From Prionace glauca (lineage: Eukaryota > Chordata > Chondrichthyes > Carcharhiniformes > Carcharhinidae), in assembly GCA_037974335.1 (NCBI GenBank), contig CM075760.1:64318360-64382359 (forward strand): a DNA stretch of 64,000 nt, in the 5' to 3' direction. A program made the translations under genes and the position numbers. Each line of letters begins with the position of its first letter. Position 1 is the first letter of the stretch. Below, piece by piece: positions 12,040-23,332 of this stretch. Below the pieces are notes generated by a model. It saw nothing but the letters and a program-made list of their open reading frames with translations. It had not been told where the DNA came from and made no database searches.

Positions 12040-13510
12040 GGCAGCAGGTGGAATTTGAATTCAATCAATAAATTTTGATTCATACTGATAGCGACGAGAT
12101 AACCCTCTGATTCCCCAGTGAAGGACATCTGCCATCCCTACTTGGTCTCAGCAGGGACTCAAGATGGACCGCCATATATATAACTGGGCAATGCCTTCTG
12201 AGATGCCCTAACACACCACTCAGCTGAAAAGGAATTAAGCACAGGAAATAAATGTTGTTCTTTCCAGAGACCCCCACGTCCCATGGAAGAATAAAGTGAA
12301 ATAAAACACCAGACTACATGTTTATGCAGTATAAGATATATCACCTCTCTGAATCAACTCTCACAATCTGCCTGTATTTATTTCTATCCATCCATCACAG
12401 TGTTTCGTTGGGTTGGAGAGATCATCATTGTTACTAACAAGGTGCCAGAGAATCTGGGTGGCTTTTTTTCCAATGAAATGGGAAGCATTCATATACGTTT
12501 ACAGCTTTAAAAAATAATAAAATTGCCTCGAATTGTTGCTGGGCAGATTTGTTTATAAATAGGCTCTATTGACAATGCTAAGAGTTTGAAGTTGGCTTGC
12601 AGCCAACTGTTCAGTACTGAGGAAACAGATCTTTGACTTACTGAACAAACACCGTCAGATGCTTCCTGTTAATATCTTCGGGCAGTTGGCAGCAGGTTGG
12701 ACTGCTGCCAAATACTGCGTGGAACAGATTAGCGCGAATATGTAAGGATTAAATGGGACTTATCCAGTTATACAATAAATGCTTGATTCCCATAATAAAG
12801 AAACGTTTTTAAATGGTATTCCTTCCAAGCAAATATTTTAAAGGGCTGCACTGTGATTAAATAGTATGGGGAACGAGTAAATTGGCCAGATGCTATTTCA
12901 TTTGTATAACTTCCAAATAAATGTCCTTCCAACAATTAAAGTTACTTTGTGAGTAACTTCATGACCTGCAAGGAAGAGATTTTGACCTCCCCACCCCCTC
13001 AGTCCAATGAGATCAGTGCAATGGCCCCAAAATGAAAATAATTAAAAGTAAAATAAAATCATACAATTGTCTTGAAAAGCGCGGATACCTGGAATATTCT
13101 AAGCGTTCTGCACCTCTTTAAAAAGACAACCTCTCTTATACCTAATCAGCACCATGTTCTGTTGTCCAGTACAATCTGATTTCGATTATTTAACAGTCGC
13201 TCTCATAGCTGCCAATGAGTGAAGAAACGGCCTGGTTTAGTGGAAGACAAAACATTTATTTTTGTGATATTGTGCAATATGCCACAAAGTCCTAATATCC
13301 TGAGTTCCCACTACCAGTGAATGTTCTACAGCCGGTGGCCAATAAAATGAGCAGCAATGATTTGGATGTTGACAAAGAGCTTTCCTGATCACCGTGTCCA
13401 TTCGGATTCTATAAATTCTCTGTCAAAGGTTGATGTCGATGTCATGTTTCCCTGTCAATTCAATTAATTATAAGTCAACCAGTTTTCTTTCAGTGTTAAT
13501 TTTCACAGGG
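12040..13510 (+). repeat. Paralogous flank block upstream of the VH pseudogene
   Basis: Homologous throughout to 21036-22480, which lies the same way round upstream of the intact VH. No conserved reading frame is shared: the 167-codon minus-strand frame at 21945-22448 is interrupted by stops in this copy. It is probably non-coding flank that was duplicated with the V gene. Confidence 0.75.
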
Positions 13511-13589
13511 TAAAAGAGCCGTTGGGGAAATCTAACGTGTAATATTGCATCACATGAGGATTGTCCTTTTTGAATTAATTTGTGGATGT

Positions 13590-13885
13590 CACAGTGGCAT
13601 ATATGTTTGGGCTTCTGCCTCAAAGCACCAGGATACCCGGGTTCAACTCCCAGTTTGGGTCTGTCTGTGTGGAGTCCGCATATTCTCCAATTGCCTGCTC
13701 ATTTACTCACATTGTTCAAGGATATGCCGCTTAGGTTGATCCACGATGATGAATTGTCCAATCGTGTCAAGAGAATTAGCAGGGAATATAAGTGGGGTGA
13801 TGGGGATAGACTTGGATGGGAATGTTGTGGATTTGGGCCTGATAGGCCAAAAGGCCTTCTTCTGCTCTGTAATGATTCTATGACA
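13590..13885 (+). mobile_element. SINE, diverged
   Basis: Head GTTTGGGCTTCTGCCTCAAA with GGGTTCAACTCCC, then TGTGTGGAGTCCGCATATTC, and a tail with GATAGGCCAAAAGGCCTTC and CTGTAATGATTCTATG. It interrupts copy 1 of the duplicated V flank. Confidence 0.75.
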
Positions 13886-13889
13886 TGGG

Positions 13890-14205
13890 CACCTTTGGTT
13901 GATCAGAATTTATTGCCTACTTCTTGTCCGAGGGCAGTGAGAGCCAATCACATTGCTGTGGTTCTTGGATCACACATAGGCCAGACCAGGTAAGGACGGC
14001 AGATTCCCTTCTCTAAAATACATTAGTGAAGCAGGTAGGTTTTTACACAATCGACAATGATATCATGGCCATAAGTGGATTCTTATTTCCAGATGCTTTT
14101 TTTACTGAATTTAAATCCCACCATCTGTGGTGGTGGGATTCGAAGTCGGGTCCTGAGAACATTAGTTAAGTTTGTGCATTAATTGCCTCGCGATAACATG
14201 ACGCC
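13890..14205 (+). mobile_element. Unclassified interspersed repeat (second family)
   Basis: Recurs at 36460-36745: CACATTGCTGTGGTTCTTGG, AGGCCAGACCAGGTAAGGAC and a final part with GGTGGGATTCGAAGTCGGGT. A tRNA-like B-box word is present in the last part, suggesting another SINE type, but this is not certain. Confidence 0.5.
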
Positions 14206-14517
14206 ATTTCTTCCCTCCTTTTTGTATCCAGTCCCAAATTACAGTGACAGCTACCCACACCTGAAATAAAATTATTCCAGCAATTAGTTACACAAATCGA
14301 TAATAATTCTTCAAATGGATTATATTTTTGCTGCAATGTGCAAATCAGACTGACGTTTTTACCCCGATAAGGTAATGTCATCTTCTTTATGTCTATTCTC
14401 TTGTGAAGGGGGGTACAGAATTAAGGGACTTGATTTACAATCAAAGTGTTTTTTTCTCTATAACAGAGGCTCAAATATAATTTCACCTTTTGGAGTGGCA
14501 GAGACGTTCCAATGGAT

Positions 14518-15190
14518 CTCACTCTTTCTGCCTCAGTGTTAGGCTGTCTGTTGAATATTCCAGTGTCAGCAATCAATTCACTGGGAATGTTCCTCGGTGT
14601 TTTTTGATATATTTTATTTGATTTATTATTATCACACACATTCGTACACAGTCTTGCGCACTATACAGACGGAGCATACCGTGCATAGAGAAGGAAGGGA
14701 GAGAGTGAAGAATATTATGTTGCAGTCATAGCTCGGGTCTAGAAAAATATCAATTTAATGCGAGGTAGATCCATTCAAAACTCTGATTGCAGCTGTAAAG
14801 AAATAGTTTCTGATTCGGTTTGTAGTCTCCTCAGAATTTGTTTTTATCTAGTCCCTGATGGAAAAAGGTGAGAGAGTGTGTCCGGGGTGAAGTGTGTTTT
14901 CTTTTCATAGTTTTTTTTAAAGTGTCGGATCGGAGGTTGAGTTGACTCAGCCAGAGGCAGAAACCGGGCATCCCTGAGACTCCCTGAGACTGAGCTGTAA
15001 AGACAAAGTGTTCAATATGGGCAGCAACTGGATGGTCTGGGTCCAACCAGTCCCTGATAGTGTTTATAGTCTCTCCTTGAGTATGATAGACTTGGATCAA
15101 CCCACAATTCCTCCGCCCCAGAGATTCAGAATCAATTTATTCCACCAAAAGACACTTAAAACAACGTGAAGAGAAATTGCTGGACAGTCT
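14518..15190 (+). pseudogene. VH pseudogene
   Basis: The leader intron is recognisable: 14518-14605 aligns with 23230-23318 (CCTCAGTGTTAGGCTGTC; CAGTGTCAGCAATCAATTCA). After an inserted element, exon 2 begins near 14911. FR1 reads as EVELTQPEAETG, then a SLRLSC core, a short CDR1 and NWMVWVQPVP at 15020-15053. FR2 and CDR2 are largely gone. An FR3 remnant at 15118-15165 matches [12 protein letters not shown] at the DNA level. There is an in-frame stop and a small duplication in FR1 (CCTGAGACTCCCTGAGACT), no leader exon was found, and no RSS is visible. It is probably the relic of a duplicated IgM cluster and is the likely source or sister of the intact VH at 23155-23641. Confidence 0.85.
14608..14895 (+). 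mobile_element. Interspersed element inserted in the VH pseudogene
   Basis: Between the leader-intron remnant and the exon lies unrelated sequence (TTATTATTATCACACACATT, GCGCACTATACAGACGGAGC, AATGCGAGGTAGATCCATTC, GTGTCCGGGGTGAAGTGTG). It has the style of a short non-coding interspersed repeat. Family not identified. Confidence 0.5.
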
Positions 15191-15310
15191 CATGACATCT
15201 GGACTCGAAACGTCAGCTGTTCCCTCTCCTTACAAATATTGCCAGGCCTGCTGAGATTTTCCAGCATTTTCTCTTTGGGTTTGAATTCCAGAATCTACAG
15301 AATTGTTTTT
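15180..15310 (-). mobile_element. SINE fragment (GTTTCGAG-type)
   Basis: Words TGGACTCGAAACGTCAGCTG, GCCTGCTGAGATTTTCCAGC and TTCCAGAATCTACAG are the reverse of a family seen at 19560-19680 (+) and, diverged, in the tRNA units at 48365-48465 and 49545-49665. Confidence 0.7.
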
Positions 15311-16017
15311 ATACTTCAAACAACATTTTCTCTTTGCAAATAACTATATACCGAGTATTCCTATCTTTCTTCTGTCTGTCCTACACAGACTCCAGTTCCA
15401 TGTGATGAAAATAACCCTTCACCACCACTGAAATATCCGAGAAATCCACCCAGTTGTATTAAACCTGCAGTGGAAAGTCACCCATCCAGAGGGCAGGTTT
15501 CAGCAAGATGGTTCACAATCACCAATTAATGTTAGCTGTGTCAGTGACGCTCGCATCCAGAGATTCAATAAAACCAGTGCAAATTGCTGCAGATTCCGGA
15601 AATCTAAAACTAAAACAGCAACTGTGCTCCTCAGCATCTCAATGGATATCGTCAGAGAAAGAGAACCAGCTTCGTATTTAACATCAATGCCAGGATGTAA
15701 AATCTCTTGATATAATTATGAACAGCAAGTCTGTTCTGTCCAATTTCCTACCCAAATCCTCATTTGTCAAATAAAATCGCAAATTTGTTGGCCATTTATC
15801 ACAACCGGGTTTGTGGGAGTTTGTGGTACGTAACGTACCTGGTTAGTTACAACATGAGAACAGCGACTAAATTCAGCAAAGGTACCTCAGTGAGTTTTAA
15901 TAACTTTGGGCCGACATGAGGTCGGGTAAAATGTTCTATACCTTCAAATTCCCCCATAATTTGTAATACTTTGGAATCGCTGAGATTAATGTGAATATAA
16001 TCACTGCTCTGCCTGAT
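15311..16017. other. Intergenic, nothing recognised
   Basis: No supported gene. A short stretch at 15585-15660 again resembles the GTTTCGAG-type SINE start, but weakly. Confidence 0.35.
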
Positions 16018-16480
16018 CATAGAAGCATAAAATCATAGAATCCCTACAGTTCAACATGGTCATTCGGTCCAATAACTCTGCAGCGGGCTCTCCAGCACAG
16101 CATCCTACCTAGGCAAGCTTTCATCCGATCCCGGCAACCACACATATTCACAGGCTAATCCCCCGAACCTACACATTATTGGACACTAACAGGAAATTTA
16201 GCATAGACAATTTACATTGGGCCTGGGAATGATGCTCTGCCGGATAGCAGACTTGATGAACCAAATGGTCTCCTTCTGCACTGTAGGGATTCTATGATTC
16301 TACTTTGCACATCATTGAGCGCTAAGGGGCAATTTATCACAGCCAATCCACCTTACCTGCACATCCTGGGACTGTGGAAGGAAACTGGAGCACTGGGAGG
16401 AAACTCACATGGATATGGATAGAATGTGAAAACCACACACAGTCACCCAATGTTAGAATCGAACCCGCCTGTGAGGGAGC
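16018..16480. mobile_element. Three adjoining SINE fragments in alternating orientation
   Basis: 16018-16205 is reverse (CATAGAATCCCTACAGTTCA to TTTAGCATAGACAATTTAC). 16206-16302 is a forward tail (TGAACCAAATGGTCTCCTTC, CTGTAGGGATTCTATG). 16310-16480 is reverse again (AAGGGGCAATTTATCACAGC to AATCGAACCC). One SINE has inserted into another. Confidence 0.7.
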
Positions 16481-17264
16481 AAAAATAATCGTATCTCTTA
16501 GTGATAACCACATTTTTTACTCTTCCCTCATGTGAGTGTGATCACTATTTGTGAAGGAATATTTCAGACATCAGATCTGTTTTTTTTATTTAACTTGTCG
16601 AGTTTAAATAGATTAAATCCTCAATCAGATTAACATTCAGTGGAATATCAGCCTGTTCACAGATACTTTATTAATTGTGACATCAGAACTTTCAGAACTA
16701 ATTCTGAAATGAAATGTCTTATTTTATTGTAGTTAAGTACAGCCGGAGTTATGAATGTTCAAAAAGTTTTATTCATATGTTATTTTATTCAGTTTTATTC
16801 AACTGTTAAAATTCTTAAAATAAATCGCTATGTTGAGTTGAAACTGATCAATAAGTGACGGTTTATCTGGTTTTTCTGTCATGAACATTTCATTGTAAAC
16901 AGTGAGGTATTTATGTAAATAAATACAAGAATAGCAATTCCAAATTAGATTGTTGACTGACAAAAACACAACAAATATTTCCCCACCAACACAGCACAGA
17001 AATAGAGACAACCATGCAAATCAATCAACGGATTCCAGTAATGATTGTTTTTCAACAATATTTATTCATCAGTAATGTGAGGAAAACTATCATGATGATA
17101 TCTATGTTCAGAATTAGGAAATAATCCCTCTGATCCCGAAATGTAATGACACAGAAAACACAGAACATCTCCTGTGTTTCATCTCTTTCTCTGTCTTTCT
17201 CCTGTCTGGTTCTGCGTCTTGTCTCTCCACGATGGTTCATCGTCTTCACTCCACAGCAAAAGAA
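16481..17264. other. Intergenic AT-rich, nothing recognised
   Basis: No supported gene or repeat. Open frames are short and lack homology that I can see. Confidence 0.4.
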
Positions 17265-17335
17265 CATAAGAACGTAAGAAATGGGAGCAGGAGTAGGCCA
17301 TCTAGCCCCTCGAGCCTGCCCCGGGCTCGAAAAAA
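17265..17335 (-). mobile_element. LINE 3' terminal fragment
   Basis: ACATAAGAACGTAAGAAATG, then GAGCAGGAGTAGGCCATCTA and GCCTGCCCCG, is the reverse of the LINE tail seen at 43440-43500 and 55940-56030. Confidence 0.8.
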
Positions 17336-17519
17336 TCAATGTTTGCCCAATGTATTCTCTCAGCCACAGGTACAGGTTTCTAAAAGAATATAATTCAATA
17401 AATTGGAATCCATGACTGAGATTTACTCTAAAAGATCTCTTGAGAAATCAATGATCTTGAAATGCTTGAAACATTTTCTTCTGCACCTAACCTCGGTTCC
17501 ACCTGGTGATAAGGATTCA

Positions 17520-18080
17520 ATGTGGAATCTTTCCCTATATTTAGCCGGTGTTGTCCCTGTCCTTGGAGTATTTGACTGGACAGAGTAGAGGAATATTTAC
17601 TCTGCGTCTGAACTCATTGTTCCTGGTTTATGAATGGTTGATATATCTTTGTCAGGGAAGATTTAATCCGTATCGAATCTCTGCTGTACCTAGCCTGGGT
17701 GTGTTTTGTGGAACTGTGTGGACGGCTCTTTCCCCTATACCTAACACTAATTTAAACCTGCCTCCTGGATCTCGGAAGGAAGAGTGCAGGAGAGATTTTA
17801 CATAGAAGAGTGTCCATGCTCTTTCTGCCTTAATTTTGTTTGAACAGATTTATAGACGGAGTTTCACTCTGTTTGTAGACAGTATAATGTTGTAAGAACG
17901 TTTGAATTGGATAGTTTAGAGGGAGATTCTCTTTGCATCTCACTCATGCTATTCCTGATTTAGGAGTTATTAATTTGCCAGTACAGAGGGGATTTTGCAT
18001 TCTGCAGCGAACCCCATGTTACTCCTGTCCTGTAAGATTTTGATGGGAGAGTCGGCCGTCTTTACAAATTTCATGGGGAT
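17520..18080. repeat. Degenerate tandem repeat, units of roughly 70-80 bp
   Basis: Units carry the theme CTGT(A/C)CCTG, GGAGT(G/A)TTTGA, GGACAG, then a TTTACTCTGTATCTAA-like word (17545, 17617, 17690, 17850, 17895, 18020). Units are strongly diverged. No coding function. Confidence 0.6.
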
Positions 18081-18179
18081 TGAACCAGTATCTTTATATT
18101 ACAGTAAATTTACCCTGTGTTAGCTCGTATTATGAGCCATGCCTTCGTTTATTTTCCACTGGACCCTAACTCATTCTAT

Positions 18180-18440
18180 CTTGCATGTAGAATGTTATGT
18201 TGTCTGTCTTTGCACATAGTAAATTGGATATATTATCTGTCTGTACTAAATTAGACGCTGTCCCTGCTTATATTGTATGTCACTATGTTTCTGTTTATAT
18301 TAAACGAGACATTGCCTCTGTTTATATTAATTTAGATCTCTCTCTGTTTGTATCAAAGTCGATGCAATCTTATTTCTGCAATTGTCCATATCCGCGTTTA
18401 TATTGTATTAGACATGGTCTCAGTTTTTACTGCACTGGTC
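18180..18440. repeat. Degenerate tandem repeat, units of about 25-35 bp
   Basis: Repeated TGTTTATATTAAA.TAGAC-like units with variants (18235, 18290, 18315, 18345, 18395). This is the complement of the minisatellite theme seen in 1-2010. Confidence 0.6.
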
Positions 18441-19129
18441 AATGCCAGTAATGATTAAAGTGGCTGGGAGAACACAATTCTCTGCATCCTTCTGCAAGGA
18501 CAACCTGTGTGAGGTTTTGGACACTGGAAAAGAAATCTGAAATCTACTTCTGCTGGCTGCAGTGAAAGTGGATATCAAGTCCTGTGTAGCATTCACTGTC
18601 AATGAAGAACAAAAAAACAAAGAAAATTACAGCACAATAAAATACTGGTGATCCAATACTGCCCGTTTCTGGATCTTGCCTGATAACAATCTTTTTTATC
18701 CCAACATATTATCTCTTCTTCTCACAAAACCGTGAAGTAAAACAAACCTAATTCAAAGAGAGGCATAGTTAGTGCAGGAACAAAATTGCCAAAGTGAAAT
18801 ATATATCGGGTGAGTATCAAATATTACATCACCAGAGAGAATGCCGTGTGCAATGTAAACTGAGCTCTGGTCTAGCAGAGTTTTAACTGAGCCAGGCTGT
18901 ATTTTAATATAAACAGGGGCCTGGTTCAAGAAAATAGTAATGAGTTAGTGCCGAGTGCCACGTGGGGATGGTCAAATGCCAAATTCCAATCAGACCCATA
19001 TCCCGTGAACGAAACATTTTTAAAAATAACATTGTCAAGTGAAATAAAACTGAGGCAGTGTCTCGCACAGTTTTACTGATATAGGAACTTCTTAGACATG
19101 AACTGAGACAGTGCTGAGTAATTAATGAT
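18441..19129. other. Intergenic with weak repeat at 18835-18995
   Basis: No gene is seen. 18835-18995 has the forward minisatellite theme (GCAATGTAAACTGAGC, TTTTAATATAAACAGGGGCC). Confidence 0.4.
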
Positions 19130-19559
19130 ACGAATAAGGAGAATATAAAAAAAAGTTCAGAAAGATCGTAATTATTTTCACCAATTACCATCCATTTGCA
19201 ATTTAATAATTTCATTCACCAGATCTCATTCATATATAATGAGGAATATATTTACAGTTACTCTGTGATAAGAAAGCGACGTTGCCTCGGCCCCCATTTA
19301 TTCCCCATTGCTAATTGCATTCAGTAAGCTGGTGGTGAACCGCCTTATTCAATTGCTGCAGAACCTGCAGTGTAGGTACACCGACAGTGCTCTTAGGGAG
19401 GGTGTTCCTGGACTCCGACGCAGCGTAAGTAAAGGAGTGGTCCAAGAGAGGTTTGTGAGTGTCTTGGAGAGGAGTTTACAGCCGGGGTTGTTCCAATTCC
19501 CCAGTTATCATCAACTCATACAGATAAACAATTAATTCACCAATTATATTCATCAGTTT

Positions 19560-20062
19560 GATAAAAGCAAAATACTGCAGATTCTGGAAACTGAAACAAA
19601 AATAATGAATGCTGGAAAATCTCAACGAGTCTGACAGCATCTGTGGAGAGAGAATAGAGCCAACGTTTCGAGTCAGTGTGTTTTTTTTTGGAAGAAATTG
19701 AAGAGGATGATGACATTGAGAAATGATGTGGGTGGACAGGGATTAGGATTTTTTTGAGAATATAGTTTCTGATTGGGATGTTGATTAGTTTAGGATGAAG
19801 AAGTTTGTTCTGATATTTGGGATCACTCTGTGAATTAATGCAGCTTATGTGAGTGTCTCGAAATAGTATCTATTATTTCTGTTATTCCCATCTCACAGGA
19901 AATTTATGCAGCTTTTCTAACACGTTGCAGGAAGCAATGATGATCTATCCATAGCAGCAGGGATACTCTGCCGAAGGGTCATCCAGATGTGAAACAAAGG
20001 CTCTATTCTGTCTCCACAGATGTTACTGAGATTCTCCAGTATTTTCTGTTTATTTTCGGCAT
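19560..20062. mobile_element. Two opposed GTTTCGAG-type SINE fragments
   Basis: 19560-19685 is forward (AAAATACTGCAGATTCTGGA, CTCAACGAGTCTGACAGCAT, CCAACGTTTCGAGTC). 19965-20062 is reverse (GAAGGGTCATCCAGATGTG, GTTACTGAGATTCTCCAGTA). Confidence 0.75.
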
Positions 20063-21035
20063 TTCGGCATTGATATATAACTGTACTTTGCTTCGTATAA
20101 TTTATTGATATTAAACTTTATTGACAACACATTGGCTTTTTGACACCAAGAAATAAAATCTGTCCCAGAATTCAGTGGGGAATGGAATTAATTCAGACCG
20201 AGGATATGAACAGCTAACCAGCAGCCTCTGCGCTTCATTGACAAGTCACCACCTCATCATCACACAGAAAGTCCTGATACATAGCTGGAGTGTGTGATGG
20301 TTTTCAAAGTGATGATATAAATGGAACAACCGGCACTTCATGTGAAGTTACTGAATCTTTAAATTCCGAATCATTATTACACTGTTTTGGGAAATAATGT
20401 TACACTTGTAGTTTTCCAGTGAGCTTCACAAATATTTCTGTTGCTACTTTATTTACTTTTCACCCTGTTGTCTTCACTAATTTGGGTGAGGGTTTGTTGA
20501 TTGATTTGTTGTATATGAAAGAAGCAGTATTTTATATAGTACAATCATTCCTCCTCAACCAAATCATGCTCTCTCTTTCTGTCCTGGATATGAAGATTCA
20601 GCATCAGCAGAGAAATGAACTGTTCCGAACTGCAGGAAAATCTCCCCCTACTCTTCAAGAGGATCAGCTTGCTAACTCCCGAGAAACTCGGAATGTATTT
20701 CACCCAGACACTCTGGAAGGATTGATGGACACACATTGAATAAAGGAGTTGTTTCAATTTATGAAGTAGTCAAACACAAATATGGAAATGTAGAACAACA
20801 TCATTCAGTCCCATTTATCAATGAATCCACCAATCCATTCAGTAATTCCTCAATCAAAATATTCAGGCATCCAACAGTCATTCATCCATCAGTCATTCAA
20901 ATGTCATTCATTCCTGTGTCAACACAGTCATACATTTATTGTTTGTGTAGATGGTGACATCAATTATTTTAATTGATCCAGTGATCCAGAGGCCCAGGGC
21001 AATGATGTGAGGACAAGGATTTAAGTCGGACCGTT
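20063..21035. other. Intergenic, nothing recognised
   Basis: A 106-codon frame at 20419-20739 has no family features. I treat the stretch as non-coding. Confidence 0.4.
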
Positions 21036-22991
21036 CCCGCAGGTAGATTTTGAATTCTATTGATAAATCTGGAATGGATACTAATTGCGATCATTGGAAC
21101 CGCTCTGATTCCCCAATGGAGGAAATCTGCCATCCCTACATTGTCTCACAAGGATATAACTGCAGACTGAAAGCAAAATAGCTGACTCTTTAATATCTAC
21201 AGAAGTGTCCAAGAAAACCAGTCAATTTAAGGGAATTTGGGACAGGCAAAGAGTGTTGGTCTTTCCAAACAAACATCACATGGAAAGATAAAAGGAGATA
21301 AAATATAAATGTGCATGCTCAAATATAACAGCATGTATTATCTCTGAGCCATTTTTCAGTCTGCCTGTGATTATTTCTGTCCGTCCATCACAATATCCTG
21401 ATGTGTTGGAAAAATCATCATTGTTGTTAATTGGGTGCCAGAGAAGGTGGAAAATAATCCTTTCTTTAGAGATGGGAAAACATCATCTAGATTTATAACT
21501 TCCAAAAATTCAAGTGCCTCCAGTACTGTTGCTGGGTAGATTTGTTTATAAATTGACCTTACTGACAACATGCAGGGTTTTAAGTTGGCTTGGAGCTAAG
21601 CGGTCAGTGCTGATGAAACTGATCTTTGATCTACTGCACAAACACCCCCAAATGTTTCCTGTCAATAACTTTGAGCATTTGACAGCAGCCTGGATTGCTG
21701 CCAAACACTGTGTGGGACAGATTAGCGTGAATCTCAATGGACAACATGGGATTCAGACATTTAATCAGTAAATGTTTAATTCCCACAATTTAAATCGCAA
21801 TCATTCTAATCAAATATTTTCATTCAGTGTCCTGTTCATTACCTGAGTAAATATTATGTCAAACAATAAAGTGACCGGATGATTTTTTTCATTTGTATAG
21901 TTTCCGAGTAAATTTCATTCCAATAATTAAAGTCTGTTTATTAATCAGTTCATGAAATGAGAGAGAGAGATGTTGATGGGCCCAGTTCCCCAGTGAAGTA
22001 AAATCGGTGCAATGACATGAAATAATATTAAAACAACATCATAAAACTGACATGAACACCGGGGATTCCTGGAATATTCTGAAATTTCTGTATCACATTG
22101 AAACAGCAGGGTGTCTTGTACCTGATTAGCACCGTGTTCTATTGTACAGTATAATCTGATTTCTGTTATTGAAGAGTTCCTCTCATAGCTGCCAATGATT
22201 GGAGAAATGATCAGTTCATAACCTGATTCAATGGAAGATAAAACATTTATTCTTGTGATATTGTGCAATGTGCCGCAAAGCTCTGATATCCTGTAATCCC
22301 AATACCAGTGTATGTTACACAGCCGGTAACCAATAGAGTGAGTTGCAATGACCTGGATGCTGAAGGAGAACTTTAATAATCTCAGTGTCCGTTCCGATTC
22401 ATTAACTTCTCCATCAAAAATCAATTTAATTTTATGTTTCTCCGTCAACTCACTATTTAATTATCAGGAGGTTGGGATTCTCATTATTTTCAAAGGCCTG
22501 TCTTCGAGATTGGGGCAGTTTGTCAAATATAAGGAGAAATATTGTATTGTGTGAGAGTTTCTTCTCATCTCCAAACCCAATTTGTACAGCGAAAGCCACC
22601 AAACTGTAAATAGAATCACTTTGTATATTCTACACATTGAGTTGCAGAAATCGATTGTATTTCTTCTGATAAAATGTGCTTTATTATTATAATGTGGCAG
22701 AGACACGGAGTTGTTGCAAAATTCTCTAATGTTCCAAAATGTTATTTCATCATTTTCAGATTTATTTTCTTCTTGGGGTGTGATAATAAAATCACCATTT
22801 TTACAATGGAATTACTTATTTAAATAAATAAATGATGAACTGTAACATCACCATCAGAAATAATGGGGACAATACAATGAATATTTCAGCCAAACAAATA
22901 TCCCGATACAGATAAAATGTCCATTTTAATATTAATCTATTGTAAATCTCCGAGTCCATTCTGTTGGGGGTGTGGAAGGTGGGACGTGGAT

Positions 22992-23033
22992 CCAGGCGCC
23001 GCCTCCAGCAGGGAATCAACAGGCGGCGCCTGG
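22992..23033. promoter_or_regulatory. Perfect 13-bp GC-rich inverted repeat upstream of VH
   Basis: CCAGGCGCCGCCT at 22992-23004 is matched exactly in inverted orientation by AGGCGGCGCCTGG at 23021-23033, with a 16-nt loop. Each arm holds the palindrome GGCGCC. The surrounding sequence is AT-rich, so this stands out. It lies about 25 bp upstream of the TATA-like box. A role as a protein-binding dyad is inference. Confidence 0.6.
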
Positions 23034-23055
23034 AAAGCCGCCCCCTTCTGCCGGG

Positions 23056-23065
23056 TATTTAAATA
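23056..23065 (+). promoter_or_regulatory. TATA-like box of the VH gene
   Basis: TATTTAAATA, inside the palindrome GGTATTTAAATACC (23054-23067), lies about 90 bp before the VH start codon and fits a core promoter. No ATGCAAAT octamer was found by eye between 22900 and 23155. Confidence 0.55.
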
Positions 23066-23154
23066 CCGCTCACTGGGACCGGAATCCAACAGTCCGGGAG
23101 CTGGTTTGTTCACTGAGTTCCTGACACAACCATTTCCCCCAAATCACCAGAAAG

Positions 23155-23200
23155 ATGAGGTCGGCCATTTCTCTCAGTTTGTTGCTGACTTTCTTATCTG
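23155..23200 (+). CDS. IGHV: VH leader exon (L-PART1)
   Basis: ATG at 23155 opens a 15-residue hydrophobic signal peptide (MRSAISLSLLLTFLS) and the exon ends with one base of the next codon at a GTGAGT donor (23201). The 132-bp leader intron ends in CTATTTTTACAG at 23332. Phase and length match vertebrate VH leaders. The start is the only ATG in frame and sits 90 bp downstream of a TATA-like box. Confidence 0.95.
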
Positions 23201-23332
23201 GTGAGTATTTTTTTATTATTGTTCAAGTCTCTCACTGTTACTGTCTCAGTGTTAGTGTCTCTCTGGAATGTTCCAGAGTCAGCAATCATTTCACTAAGAT
23301 TAATCCCTGGTGTTTTTGATCTATTTTTACAG

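Larger units (their letters stand above)
10500..15190 (+). repeat. Diverged segmental duplicate of the IgM 5' flank (copy 1)
   Basis: Blocks occur here in the same order as at 19130-23640. 10539-10800 matches 19158-19420. 12040-13510 matches 21036-22480, with shared words such as GGAACCGCTCTGATTCCCCA-type text, TGCTGCCAAA.ACTG.GTGG and AATGCTTGATTCCCA. 14518-15190 matches the VH leader intron and VH exon at 23230-23600. Copy 1 is broken by a LINE end (11445-11995), SINEs and another insert. I infer an old tandem duplication of at least the V end of an IgM cluster. Confidence 0.75.
19130..22480 (+). repeat. Duplicated IgM 5' flank (copy 2)
   Basis: The partner of 10500-13510. 19158-19540 matches 10539-10800, including the interspersed repeat GCTGGTGGTGAACCGCCTTA. 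21036-22480 matches 12040-13510. SINE pieces at 19560-19685 (+) and 19965-20060 (-), plus unrecognised sequence at 20065-21035, fill the remainder. It leads directly into the functional-looking VH. Confidence 0.75.

Noticed and set aside
14831-15100. 89-codon minus-strand frame
   Set aside because: It is the antisense shadow of the VH pseudogene and inserted element.
21945-22448. 167-codon minus-strand frame in the duplicated IgM flank
   Set aside because: The paralogous stretch at 12950-13450 has stop codons in the matching frame; no family features.
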